A stretch of DNA of 43,009 bases from Desulfocapsaceae bacterium (lineage in GTDB: Bacteria > Desulfobacterota > Desulfobulbia > Desulfobulbales > Desulfocapsaceae): positions 1 to 43,009 of the forward strand of contig JASJDT010000017.1 of assembly GCA_030065655.1 (NCBI GenBank). The letters run 5' to 3'. Both the position numbers and the translations under genes were made by a program. Below the pieces are notes generated by a model. It was not told where the DNA came from and searched no databases. It was given only the letters and a program-made list of their open reading frames with translations. Of this stretch, positions 17,140 to 25,257 are shown in pieces; position 1 is the first letter of the stretch, and each line of letters begins with the position of its first letter.

Positions 17140-17478
17140 ATGTTCATTCGTGTATTACGTCTCATATGTCTTGTCATTTCACTTGTACTATTAACTGATG
17201 GTGGAGAAGAGGTTCTGGCCAGAGATGATACCCTGCGCTGTGGTAGCGATCTTATTAACCTGGGAGAGACCATGTTTGAGGTTCGCAGATCCTGTGGCGA
17301 GCCTTACTCAATCCGCGATGTTGGCGAAAAAAGACAATTTCGGGATTACAAGAAAAAAAGACGAGGAGTGGAGTTCGTGCTCTACCTCACCGAGTGGATA
17401 TATGAGAGAAATGACGGTATATATGTGCTCACCTTCGAAGGAAGCCGACTGGTACGCAAGGAATTCATTTTTGATTGA
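17140..17478 (+). CDS. DUF2845-type exported protein
   Basis: 112 aa. N-terminal signal peptide about 1-27 (basic start, hydrophobic core RLICLVISLVLLTD, likely cut after VLA). The mature part has two Cys (LRCGSDLINLGETMFEVRRSCGEP), the pattern of small periplasmic DUF2845 proteins: one Cys, then a G[ED]-x5-V-x3-CG[ES]P segment, as in SmpA/BamE-like folds. It then has a basic stretch and WIYERNDGIYVLTFEGSRL. Probably a disulfide-bonded periplasmic protein; function unknown. A weak agaggt site lies 12 bases before the ATG. Converges on the ABC-transporter operon. Confidence 0.72.
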   Translation: MFIRVLRLICLVISLVLLTDGGEEVLARDDTLRCGSDLINLGETMFEVRRSCGEPYSIRDVGEKRQFRDYKKKRRGVEFVLYLTEWIYERNDGIYVLTFEGSRLVRKEFIFD

Positions 17479-17532
17479 GAGGGGAAGCTGAACTGATGAG
17501 CTGACGGGAAAGGAAGGAAAATTATCTAGTCA

Positions 17533-19014
17533 CTAGCTGATGCCAGCCATCATCTGGCCGATTTGGTCCACTTTTTCCTGGTTGCTTCTGGCAAACGTAT
17601 CAACGATCCTACCCCCATACATGACGGCCAGTCGATCACAGACGGCCAATGCTTCAGTGAGATCTCCAGTCACCAGAAGAATTCCCGCCTCTTCGCGAGC
17701 CTTGAGGAGAAGTTTCCAGATATCCTCCATGGCGGCGATGTCAAGTCCCTGGGTTGGTTGTTCAGCCACGATAAGATGAGGTTGACGGTAAAATTCCCGG
17801 GAGAGTACCATCTTCTGGAGGTTTCCTCCAGAAAGCTGCCAGGCAAAGGCGTCAAGATCTGGAGGTCGGATATCAAATTCATGAAGAAGTTTTTCCGCCT
17901 TTTGCCGAGCATCCTGGCGTTGCAGCCAAGGACCGCTGCTAAAGCCGTCTCTGGTGGTGAGCAGAAAATTATCAAGAAGAGTGAGACCGCGACAGGTGGC
18001 CAGTCCCTGCCGGTCTTCCGGGATATAGCTTAAACCGTTTTTCCATTTTCTACTGGCAAAGAAATCCTGCCAATCTTTACCTAGTAGTTGGACTTCGCCC
18101 TGTTGAGGTTGCTGCAGGCCGCAAACCACTTCGACAAGCGGCTTTTGACCATTGCCGGCAACTCCGACAATGCCGAGGATCTCTCCCTGTCTGACGATAA
18201 GGGAGGCGTCCTGGAGGTGTTGATGACTCAAATTTTCTACCTTGAGCACCATCTGCCTAGGCTCCATGGGTATGCGGTCAACCTTGAGGAGCACCTCCCT
18301 GCCCACCATTCGCTCGGCCAGCTCGGCTGTGGAAGAGACACTTTTTTTGGGCATGGAGTCGACCACGGCACCTCTGCGCAATACGGCAATATCGTCGGCA
18401 ATGGTCATTACCTCTTCGAGTTTATGACTAATGAAGACAATAGCTTTTCCCTGATCGGCCATGCTCCGCATGGTGGCGAATAATGCCTTGGCCTCTTCCG
18501 GGGTGAGTACCGCCGTCGGCTCATCGAAGATGAGAATGTTGCTGCGACGGTGCAGCAATTTGAGAATCTCAACCTGCTGCTTTTCTCCCATGGACAGATC
18601 GGCGATGTATTTCGCCGGACTCATCTGCATGCCGTACTGTCTGCTCAGCGAAATGACTTCCTCCTCCATCGCCTTCTTGTCGAGGAGAAAGCTTCCTGCT
18701 TTGCCGAGGAAAACATTTTCCATCACCGTCATGGCATCAACCAATTGGAAATGTTGGTAAACCATGCCGATTCCGGTGCTAATAGCCTTGTCCGTTGAGC
18801 TGAGCTCCATATTTTCGCCATCGATGGCGATGGTGCCGGAATCCGGTTGTAGTTGCCCGGCTAGTATGGACATCAAGGTGGATTTACCTGCTCCGTTTTC
18901 GCCGAGAAGGGCAAGAATACGACCTTTATGAATATCGAGCGAGATATCCTGGTTGGCCTTTACTTTGCCAAATGATTTACTGATATGCTGGAGTCGTACT
19001 GCAGGCGTCGTCAT
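17533..19014 (-). CDS. Nucleoside/purine ABC importer, duplicated ATPase
   Basis: 493 aa with two ABC cassettes, as in the RbsA/NupA/BmpA-associated importers. Cassette 1: Walker A GENGAGKST, signature LSMGEKQQVEI, Walker B ILIFDEPTAVL. Cassette 2: degenerate Walker A GVAGNGQKPL, SYIPEDRQGLA, LSGGNLQKMVLSRE and a VAEQPTQGLD Walker B. The asymmetric second cassette is normal in this family. It powers uptake by the two permeases upstream with the BMP-type binding protein. It starts 7 bases after gpt stops and is the last gene of a five-gene operon. Confidence 0.93.
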   Translation of the reverse strand: MTTPAVRLQHISKSFGKVKANQDISLDIHKGRILALLGENGAGKSTLMSILAGQLQPDSGTIAIDGENMELSSTDKAISTGIGMVYQHFQLVDAMTVMENVFLGKAGSFLLDKKAMEEEVISLSRQYGMQMSPAKYIADLSMGEKQQVEILKLLHRRSNILIFDEPTAVLTPEEAKALFATMRSMADQGKAIVFISHKLEEVMTIADDIAVLRRGAVVDSMPKKSVSSTAELAERMVGREVLLKVDRIPMEPRQMVLKVENLSHQHLQDASLIVRQGEILGIVGVAGNGQKPLVEVVCGLQQPQQGEVQLLGKDWQDFFASRKWKNGLSYIPEDRQGLATCRGLTLLDNFLLTTRDGFSSGPWLQRQDARQKAEKLLHEFDIRPPDLDAFAWQLSGGNLQKMVLSREFYRQPHLIVAEQPTQGLDIAAMEDIWKLLLKAREEAGILLVTGDLTEALAVCDRLAVMYGGRIVDTFARSNQEKVDQIGQMMAGIS

Positions 19015-19021
19015 GAGTGTG

Positions 19022-19504
19022 TTATCGGCTTCCTGCTATGGGCTGGACGAACTGTGATTCGGTGTCCCAGGGAAAAAGAATCCAGGTATCCTGGCTGACT
19101 TCAGTTATGAAGGTGTCCACCAAAGGCCTGCCTGCCGGTTTGGCGTAAACCGTAGCAAAGTGGGCCTTGGGAATCATTTCCCTGACCAGGCGGGCGGTAC
19201 GGCCGGTGTCAACCAGATCGTCGACTAACAACCAGCCTTCACCATTGCCTGAAAACTTTTTGAGTACCTCGGCTTCTCCCTTTTTATCCTGCCAGTCGTA
19301 GCTTGAGACACAAATGGTATCGACAACATGAAGGTTCAACTCCCTGGCGATGATGGCAGAAGGTACAAGTCCGCCTCTAGTGATGGCAATGAGTCCCTTG
19401 AAGTAATGATCGCTGAGCAATCGCCAGGCAAGGGCCTTGGAGTCCCGGTGCAGCTGGTCCCAGGAGATGGGATAGGTTCGTTGGTAGGGTGATGTGTCGG
19501 TCAT
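19022..19504 (-). CDS. gpt: Xanthine-guanine phosphoribosyltransferase
   Basis: 160 aa, very close to E. coli Gpt (152 aa): [19 protein letters not shown], then [19 protein letters not shown], the PRPP loop [13 protein letters not shown], and [20 protein letters not shown] with WILFPWD for the purine site. It turns xanthine or guanine plus PRPP into XMP or GMP at the inner membrane face or cytosol. ATG follows cgaggtgaacc. Its position between permease and ATPase genes of a BMP-type ABC importer implies that the imported compound is a purine base or is converted to one. Confidence 0.94.
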   Translation of the reverse strand: MTDTSPYQRTYPISWDQLHRDSKALAWRLLSDHYFKGLIAITRGGLVPSAIIARELNLHVVDTICVSSYDWQDKKGEAEVLKKFSGNGEGWLLVDDLVDTGRTARLVREMIPKAHFATVYAKPAGRPLVDTFITEVSQDTWILFPWDTESQFVQPIAGSR

Positions 19505-19532
19505 GGTTCACCTCGTAGTCTTAGTTTCAGTA

Positions 19533-20453
19533 TTACTCGGTAGGTTTCATGTTTACGCCGAGGGCTGCGGGTGCCGCTGATTTGCCGCTTTTCCAGGAAG
19601 AAAAAACCAGAACAATGATGGTCAGCAGATAGGGCAGCATGAGCAGCAGGGATGACGGCAGCTGGGTTCCTGCTGCTTGCAGGCGGAGCTGCAGGGACAT
19701 GATTCCTCCGAACAGATAGGCGCCAAATACCGCTCTACCTGGTCGCCAGAAGGCAAAAATAACCAGGGCAACGGCAATCCAGCCTCGCCCTGCGGTCATA
19801 TTGTTGGTCCAGAGATGGGTATAGGCCAAGGAGAGGTAGGCGCCACCCAGTCCCATGAAAAAACCGCCACCAAGGATTGCCCCCCACCTGTATAAACTGA
19901 CACTCAGTCCTCCAGCTCTGGCAGCAGAGGGATTTTCGCCAACCGCCCTTACCCCGAGCCCATGTCTGGTTGAAAAGAGATAGAACCAAATCAGGACGGG
20001 AATGAAGTAGGTAAGGTATACCAGCGGATCCTGGTTAAACAGAATGGGACCGAGGCCCGGAATATCAACAAGGTAGGGGATGGCATAGGGGGAAAATCCA
20101 GGTGCGGACTGGCCGACATAGGATGTTCCCAGATAGTTGGCAAAACCGGTTCCCAGGATGGTCAAAGCGAGACCGGAAACCACCTGGTTGCCCTGAAACA
20201 ACAGGCAGACGATACCGTGAATGGAGGCGGCGGCACAACCGGCAAAACCTGCCAGGACAAAGGCCAGGACTGGATTACCGGTAAATTTTGCAGCAATAAA
20301 GCCGGCTAAAGCGCCAACGATCATGATTCCTTCAACACCGAGGTTGAGAACCCCTGATTTTTCCGTGATGATCTCACCAAGGGTTGCATAAAGTATGGGT
20401 GTGCCCGATTGAACGGTGGCTGCCAGCAGCGGTATGATGAGCTCAAAAGTCAT
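19533..20453 (-). CDS. Nucleoside/purine ABC importer, permease 2
   Basis: 306 aa, BPD_transp_2 (RbsC/LivH-type) membrane protein with about 8-9 hydrophobic segments. Family motif EKSGVLNLGVEGIMIVGAL near residues 31-50 and VRAVGENPSAARAGG cytoplasmic coupling loop near 175-189. The frame extends about 96 codons upstream, but that part is the other-frame shadow of the preceding permease; the real ATG at 20453 overlaps the upstream TGA as ATGA, a translational coupling. Confidence 0.93.
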   Translation of the reverse strand: MTFELIIPLLAATVQSGTPILYATLGEIITEKSGVLNLGVEGIMIVGALAGFIAAKFTGNPVLAFVLAGFAGCAAASIHGIVCLLFQGNQVVSGLALTILGTGFANYLGTSYVGQSAPGFSPYAIPYLVDIPGLGPILFNQDPLVYLTYFIPVLIWFYLFSTRHGLGVRAVGENPSAARAGGLSVSLYRWGAILGGGFFMGLGGAYLSLAYTHLWTNNMTAGRGWIAVALVIFAFWRPGRAVFGAYLFGGIMSLQLRLQAAGTQLPSSLLLMLPYLLTIIVLVFSSWKSGKSAAPAALGVNMKPTE

Positions 20454-21514
20454 TTTTTCTGGGCAAAAGAGAATCGATAAGAGATAAAGAAGCCACCGGC
20501 CAGTACAGTGAGAAGGATAAAGCCTTCCATAATGCCGCCAAAGGCTGCGGGAACCTGCAAGTCGAGCTGAAGATTTTCCACGCCAACCCGCAGGCCAGCC
20601 AACAGAAATGAGGCAATTCCAATATAGAACGGATTGAGGCTGGCCAGCCAGGCCACCACGATGGCGGTGTAACCATAGCCGACCATGATACTGGGTTGCA
20701 ATCGATTGACCGTGGCCGAAGCTTCGATAAAACCGGCCCAACCGGCCAGAGCGCCGCTCAGCACCATCACCAGAAATACCTGCTTGTTGTAGGGTAGACC
20801 AGCGTACCTGGCCGCTTTGACATTGTCACCGCTGGCTTTTAGTTCATAGCCTGTTTTAGTGTACCCAAAAAATATCCAGACAATGAGAGCCAGAATGACG
20901 CAGTGGGCAAGGCCCCAGTTGACGCTGGTTGAACCGATCTTACCGACGATGGCTGCCTCGCTGAACTCCGGTGTCATGGGAAAGCCGAAGCTGGTCGGAT
21001 CCTTCCAGATGCCATATACCAGATAGTCGAGAATAAGGATGGCGATATAGTTCATCATCAGCGAGACGATGATCTCATTGGTCTGCATTTTCTGCCGCAG
21101 AACTGCCGGAATGAGCCCCCAGAGGCCACCAGCAACAGTTGCCATAGCAATCATTGCCGGCAGTAAAAGCCAAGCGGGCTGGTCGGGAAACGACAGAGCA
21201 ATCCAGGTTGCTCCGAGAGCACCCAGACAAAACTGCCCTTCAGCTCCAATATTCCAGATCTGCAGCCGAAAAGCGATGGCGACTCCGAGTGAACAGAGAA
21301 AGATTGGAATAGCCTTAATGAGACAATCTTCGATAGCCCAGCGTGACCCAAACGCTCCCTTGAAGAGAACAATAATACCTTCTTGAGGTGGAGTTCCACG
21401 AAGAGCGAGCAGCATGGCACTGAAAAAAAGCGCCAGGGCCACCGCTCCAAATATGACAAGACAGGACCGCCAACCAAGGGGGTCCTGTCTTTTTATGATA
21501 CGCAGATGCAGCAT
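20450..21514 (-). CDS. Nucleoside/purine ABC importer, permease 1
   Basis: 354 aa, BPD_transp_2 family with about ten membrane segments. Motif AFRLQIWNIGAEGQFCLGAL near residues 80-99 marks the NupB/YufP-type subunit, and ELKASGDNVKAARYAGLPYN is the loop that contacts the ATPase. Forms a heterodimer with permease 2. It starts 18 bases after the binding-protein gene ends. Codons near the start contain a 10-bp inverted repeat (21459-21490) that could fold in the mRNA and lower expression relative to the binding protein. Confidence 0.93.
   Translation of the reverse strand: MLHLRIIKRQDPLGWRSCLVIFGAVALALFFSAMLLALRGTPPQEGIIVLFKGAFGSRWAIEDCLIKAIPIFLCSLGVAIAFRLQIWNIGAEGQFCLGALGATWIALSFPDQPAWLLLPAMIAMATVAGGLWGLIPAVLRQKMQTNEIIVSLMMNYIAILILDYLVYGIWKDPTSFGFPMTPEFSEAAIVGKIGSTSVNWGLAHCVILALIVWIFFGYTKTGYELKASGDNVKAARYAGLPYNKQVFLVMVLSGALAGWAGFIEASATVNRLQPSIMVGYGYTAIVVAWLASLNPFYIGIASFLLAGLRVGVENLQLDLQVPAAFGGIMEGFILLTVLAGGFFISYRFSFAQKK
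21459..21490 (-). repeat. Inverted repeat inside the start of permease 1
   Basis: AGACAGGACC (21459-21468) and GGTCCTGTCT (21481-21490) are perfectly complementary around a 12-base loop. It falls in codons about 9-19 of the permease, just downstream of the binding-protein stop. It has no T-run on the reverse (coding) strand; a short T-run follows on the forward strand. Confidence 0.6.
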
Positions 21515-21532
21515 AGAGGTCTACGAAGTGTG

Positions 21533-22591
21533 TTATTCGGTAGTGCCGATAACACCTTCGACAAACCAGGTCATGCCAAGCAGAGTTTTATCATCGGCTG
21601 CAACTCCATCAGCAATCATGACCTTGCCATCCTGATTTTTAATAGGACCGACAAAAACATCGGTTTTACCAGCAATGATTTCCGCCTTTTTGGCTTCTAC
21701 CATTTTTTGTATTTCCGCAGGCACCATATCTGCAAAAGGAGCAAGATCAACAATTCCAGTTTCCATACCGGGCCAGGCAGCTTCAGCCTTCCAGGTGCCA
21801 TCCTGAACACTCTTTACCACTGAGGCATAATAAGGACCCCAATTCCACACAGGTGCTGTGAGGTGTGCCTTCGGGGCAAAAGCGGACATATCGGAATTAT
21901 AGCCTATAGAGTATACGCCTTTTTCCTGCGCTGCTTCCTGAGGACCAGGAGAGTCCTGGTGCTGGGCAATGACATCGGCACCGACATCCAGGAGAGATTT
22001 AGCAGCCTCTTTCTCGGTTGCCGGATCATACCAGGTTTTAGTCCAGACCACTCTGACGGTGGCATCTGCATTTACCGACTGGGCGCCCAATGCAAAGGCG
22101 TTGATACCACGAATAACTTCCGGGATAGGGAAGGCGGCGGCATAGCCGATGATATTCGATTCGGTCATGGCACCGGCGACCATACCGGAGAGGAAACGGG
22201 CCTGATACATACGGCCAAAGTAGTTACCCATATTTTCTGACATCTTGAAGCCTGAGCAATGCATGAAGACCGTATCCGGAAACTGTCCGGCAACCTTCAG
22301 CATTGGATCCATGTAACCGAAGCTCGTGGCAAAGACAACATCAAACCCTTTTCTGGCCATGTTCTGAATGACGCGTTCGGCATCCGGGCCTTCCGGAACT
22401 GATTCAACATAGGATGTGGTTACACCTTCCATTGATTCAACTGCCAAGCGACCTTGATCGTGGGCATATGACCAGCCGGCATCACCAATGGGTGAAACAT
22501 AGACAAAACCCACTTTTGTTTCCTTGGCAGCGAGGCTTCCGGAAAATCCAAGCAACAGTGAGACAACAAGCAATGCTTTGAAAATACGCAT
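21533..22591 (-). CDS. BMP-family (nucleoside-type) periplasmic binding protein
   Basis: 352 aa. Cleavable signal peptide about 1-22 (MRIFKALLVVSLLLGFSGSL ending ...AAK), without a lipobox Cys. Then the BMP/PnrA-like fold: KVGFVYVSPIGDAGWSYAHD, the DVVFATSFGYMDPM strand, NYFGRMYQARFLSGMVAGAM, and QHQDSPGPQEAAQEKG. The family delivers nucleosides or related purines to RbsB-like ABC importers. First gene of the operon BMP-permease-permease-gpt-ATPase; ATG follows acaaggagaataag. A likely sigma-70 promoter lies about 100 bases upstream. Confidence 0.93.
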   Translation of the reverse strand: MRIFKALLVVSLLLGFSGSLAAKETKVGFVYVSPIGDAGWSYAHDQGRLAVESMEGVTTSYVESVPEGPDAERVIQNMARKGFDVVFATSFGYMDPMLKVAGQFPDTVFMHCSGFKMSENMGNYFGRMYQARFLSGMVAGAMTESNIIGYAAAFPIPEVIRGINAFALGAQSVNADATVRVVWTKTWYDPATEKEAAKSLLDVGADVIAQHQDSPGPQEAAQEKGVYSIGYNSDMSAFAPKAHLTAPVWNWGPYYASVVKSVQDGTWKAEAAWPGMETGIVDLAPFADMVPAEIQKMVEAKKAEIIAGKTDVFVGPIKNQDGKVMIADGVAADDKTLLGMTWFVEGVIGTTE

Positions 22592-22634
22592 CTTATTCTC
22601 CTTGTGATGTTGTTTTTAGTTGAGGGGAAAAGGA

Positions 22635-22679
22635 TGTGCGAAAGCAGGCAGGGATTATTTTTGCCCAGCTGCTTTCACA
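22635..22679 (-). promoter_or_regulatory. Stem-loop in the 5' leader of the purine importer operon
   Basis: Arms at 22669-22679 and 22635-22647 (TGTGAAAGCAG / CTGCTTTCGCACA on the reverse strand) pair with a 2-base bulge, and inner GCA/TGC pairing extends the stem. It lies between the predicted transcription start and the ribosome-binding site. It does not match the purine riboswitch core. It may be a regulatory hairpin or an operator. Confidence 0.4.
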
Positions 22680-22696
22680 TGAAAATCAATAGGCAT

Positions 22697-22725
22697 CATA
22701 TACGTAATAGTCAGGTCTCTGTCAA
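22697..22725 (-). promoter_or_regulatory. Predicted sigma-70 promoter of the purine importer operon
   Basis: Reverse strand: TTGACA (22720-22725), 17-base spacer, then TATATG (22697-22702); the alternative TATGAT lies 2 bases on. The start of transcription would be near 22690, giving a leader of about 100 bases. Confidence 0.5.
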
Positions 22726-22957
22726 AGAAAATTCTATTTTTTATACGAATAAGATCATCATTTTTTCAGACAATTTGCTTTGTTTAAAACGATAATTTAT
22801 TGTAATGCCAAGTATATGAATCATTAAATTGGTAAAGCCTGAAAAAATATATTCTTCTGGGAAAGTCTTCGAGATTTTTTTGTCACTACATACCTGAACT
22901 TTGTTGTCCGCACTGTCGCTGCCAAAACTGTAAAATCTCAACATTTATCTTGTAAAA

Positions 22958-24823
22958 GTGGGTCAGGTGATAAATAGTTATCTGACACCGTCCACTCAGG
23001 CTTACTTGGCTGAAGCTGGCTTTTTCTTCTCTGAACAGGCATCTTTCATGGATATATGGATTATCTCCGGCATACTGGTTTTGACCCTTTATTTGTTGAT
23101 TACGGAGAAGATTTCCGTTGATTTGACTGCGGTCGGCATCATGGTTCTCTTGGTAGTTACCAGGATTCTGACACCCAAGGAAGCGGTGTTGGGTTTTGCC
23201 AACCCGGCGGTAATTACCGTGGGGGCAATGTTCATTGTCAGCAAAGGTTTACTGCGTACCGGCGGAGTAGAATTTATCGGTCGTCGGATAGTGGCAATAG
23301 CCAGGCAGAACCTCAGCCTGGCACTGGCCCTCATCCTCTTCACCGTGGCCATAGCCTCGGCCTTTATCAACAATACTCCGGTGGTCATTCTTTTTATTCC
23401 CGTGGTCATGACCATGTGTTGTGATCTGGGCTTAAGTCCTTCACGATTCCTCATACCAGTATCCTATGCCTCGATTCTGGCGGGTACTTGCACCTTGATT
23501 GGCACGTCAACCAATATCATCATCAGTGACTTAAGCAACGATTTCGGCTACGGAGCTCTATCGATGTTTGAATTGGCCATTATCGGTGTACCCATTGCTT
23601 TGATAGGTATCGTTTTTCTGATCATTGCTGCACCACGCATACTTCCTTCATTGGCTAACCCGATTTGTCAGCTCCAGGATAGTGAACATCGCAAATATCT
23701 GGCGGAATTGTATATTCCTGAAGGGAGCAAATTAACGGATCAGGATGCCTCAACTATATTCGCCGAAAAATATAGTGGCATCGAGGTAATCGAGCTGATT
23801 CGCCAATCGCACATATATAGGCCTAATCGAGACAAAAGACGTGTTGCCGCCGGTGACATTCTGCTGGTCAAGGGCGAACTGAACGATCTCATCAGTATTC
23901 TTCAAAACGAAGAGGCGGAGTTGCCCTACAGTGATGAAGGACTCACCATGGGGGCACAGAAAGATGCACCCATTGTTGTTGAACTGATTATTTCTCCCAA
24001 CTCTTCAGCAGTTGGCAGAACCCTCAGTGATACCGAGCTGGCCAACGATCCCGGTGTCAATATCATCGCCGTGAAACGATCAAATCTGCATTTGACGGAG
24101 AAACAGATTCACGACGTTCGCCTCCGGGTTGGCGATATACTGCTCGTCTGGTGTCAAGGTTCAAAACTGGCATCTATCCGTAATCAGATGGATTACATCG
24201 TTATTGAAGATGTGTATGAAGAGCTGGTAAATAAGCGGAAGGCAGCCTGGTCCATCATCAATTTCATCTGCATGATCGGTACGGCGACTCTTGGACTTGC
24301 CGACATAATGACCTGTGCCTTGACTGCTGCCTTTCTTATGATCGTGACGGGCTGTATTCAGATGCGGGACGCCTACAGAGCCCTGCAGGGTGATGTTCTT
24401 CTGCTTATCGCCGGAACCATAGCCCTGGGCACTGCCATGCAGAAAACGGGGGCTAGTGAACTCTATGCCCAGTCATTTCTCAGCCTCTTCCATTCCTTTT
24501 CACCAACCATCATTCTTGGTGCAATGATTATGCTCACCAGTGTAAGCACCCAGATTCTGAGTAACAATGCCACAGCTGTACTGTTGTTACCGGTAGCCAT
24601 TTCCACAGCCCTCGGCCTCGGCGTCGATCCCAAGCCATTTATAATAGGAGTCTGCTTCGGTGCCAGCGCCTGCTTTGCCACTCCCGTAGGCTATCAGACC
24701 AATTTGATGGTTTTCGGCCCTGGTGGCTACAGTTTCAAGGATTATTTACGTCTTGGCATTCCCCTCAACGTATTTGTCATTGTCGCTGGCATGATTTTTA
24801 TTCCATTGGTCTGGCCCTTCTAA
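22958..24823 (+). CDS. SLC13-type (DASS) anion carrier with two internal RCK_C domains
   Basis: 621 aa from a GTG at 22958, or about 591 aa from the ATG at 23048 (MDIWIISGILVL); neither has a clear ribosome-binding site, so the start is open. Layout: membrane half 1 (about 30-230) with the substrate motif AFINNTPVVILFIPVV and GTSTNIIISD; two TrkA-C/RCK_C domains about 245-410 (AGDILLVKGELNDL and VGDILLVWCQGSKL mark their ends); membrane half 2 with STQILSNNATAVLLLPVAIS and TPVGYQTNLMVFGPGGY. The family moves sulfate, dicarboxylates or other anions with Na+; the RCK-containing branch includes sulfate and possibly organosulfur carriers. Substrate not provable. It is divergent from the purine importer. 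Confidence 0.88.
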   Translation: MGQVINSYLTPSTQAYLAEAGFFFSEQASFMDIWIISGILVLTLYLLITEKISVDLTAVGIMVLLVVTRILTPKEAVLGFANPAVITVGAMFIVSKGLLRTGGVEFIGRRIVAIARQNLSLALALILFTVAIASAFINNTPVVILFIPVVMTMCCDLGLSPSRFLIPVSYASILAGTCTLIGTSTNIIISDLSNDFGYGALSMFELAIIGVPIALIGIVFLIIAAPRILPSLANPICQLQDSEHRKYLAELYIPEGSKLTDQDASTIFAEKYSGIEVIELIRQSHIYRPNRDKRRVAAGDILLVKGELNDLISILQNEEAELPYSDEGLTMGAQKDAPIVVELIISPNSSAVGRTLSDTELANDPGVNIIAVKRSNLHLTEKQIHDVRLRVGDILLVWCQGSKLASIRNQMDYIVIEDVYEELVNKRKAAWSIINFICMIGTATLGLADIMTCALTAAFLMIVTGCIQMRDAYRALQGDVLLLIAGTIALGTAMQKTGASELYAQSFLSLFHSFSPTIILGAMIMLTSVSTQILSNNATAVLLLPVAISTALGLGVDPKPFIIGVCFGASACFATPVGYQTNLMVFGPGGYSFKDYLRLGIPLNVFVIVAGMIFIPLVWPF

Positions 24824-25257
24824 CCCCGCAAGCGGGATACCTACCTTTGGTGTAGATTCAACTTTTCGGTTCTGCGAAGATATCTTTTTTTTATTTGCAC
24901 CCCTCAAGGGGGTACTGAACAGAGCGGCAGAAGCTAAAGAGTAAGGTGTTAAAAATACAAATAAACAATAAGATAACTCGTTGTTGTCTGGTGGTAACTA
25001 GGGTTTGACAAGCAACTCTTGTTTTTTTTGGGCATTTATATTACGGATTTATTATACTCAGTATTGGTCGAAACCTTTGTGCAAATTGTTCATTTTGTGA
25101 TTTGAAATTGGCCTGATGAACGGTGCCTCTATTTTTCCGGCCTTTGCTCATATCCATCTGATGATCCAAGGTGAACCGAGGAGTGGTCTTTTTGACGATA
25201 ACGAGGATGGAGTCATTGGGTTCTCCTACTTTATAGACACACATCTATCGCCAAGTA
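24824..25257. other. Intergenic region with a repeat copy
   Basis: About 430 bases between the carrier and the histidine kinase. It starts with CCCGCAAGCGGG just after the stop (24826-24837) and contains dispersed-repeat copy B. A 67-codon reverse frame (25041-25244) has no supporting signals. No promoter recognised with confidence. Confidence 0.4.
24898..24924 (+). repeat. Dispersed repeat, copy B
   Basis: Reads caCCCCTCAAGGGGGTACTG, then AACAGAG. Shares the core with copies A (reverse, 5731-5757) and C (42877-42904). The downstream bases align only loosely with the second block near copy C. Confidence 0.5.

Noticed and set aside
20454-20741. N-terminal extension of permease 2
   Set aside because: The extension is the other-frame reading of permease 1; the real start is the ATG at 20453 overlapping its stop codon.
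22604-22795. 63-codon forward frame opposite the purine-operon leader
   Set aside because: It covers the promoter and hairpin of the reverse operon and has no start signal.
22592-22957. Purine riboswitch upstream of the BMP operon
   Set aside because: Expected from the gene content, but the conserved purine-aptamer core is not there.
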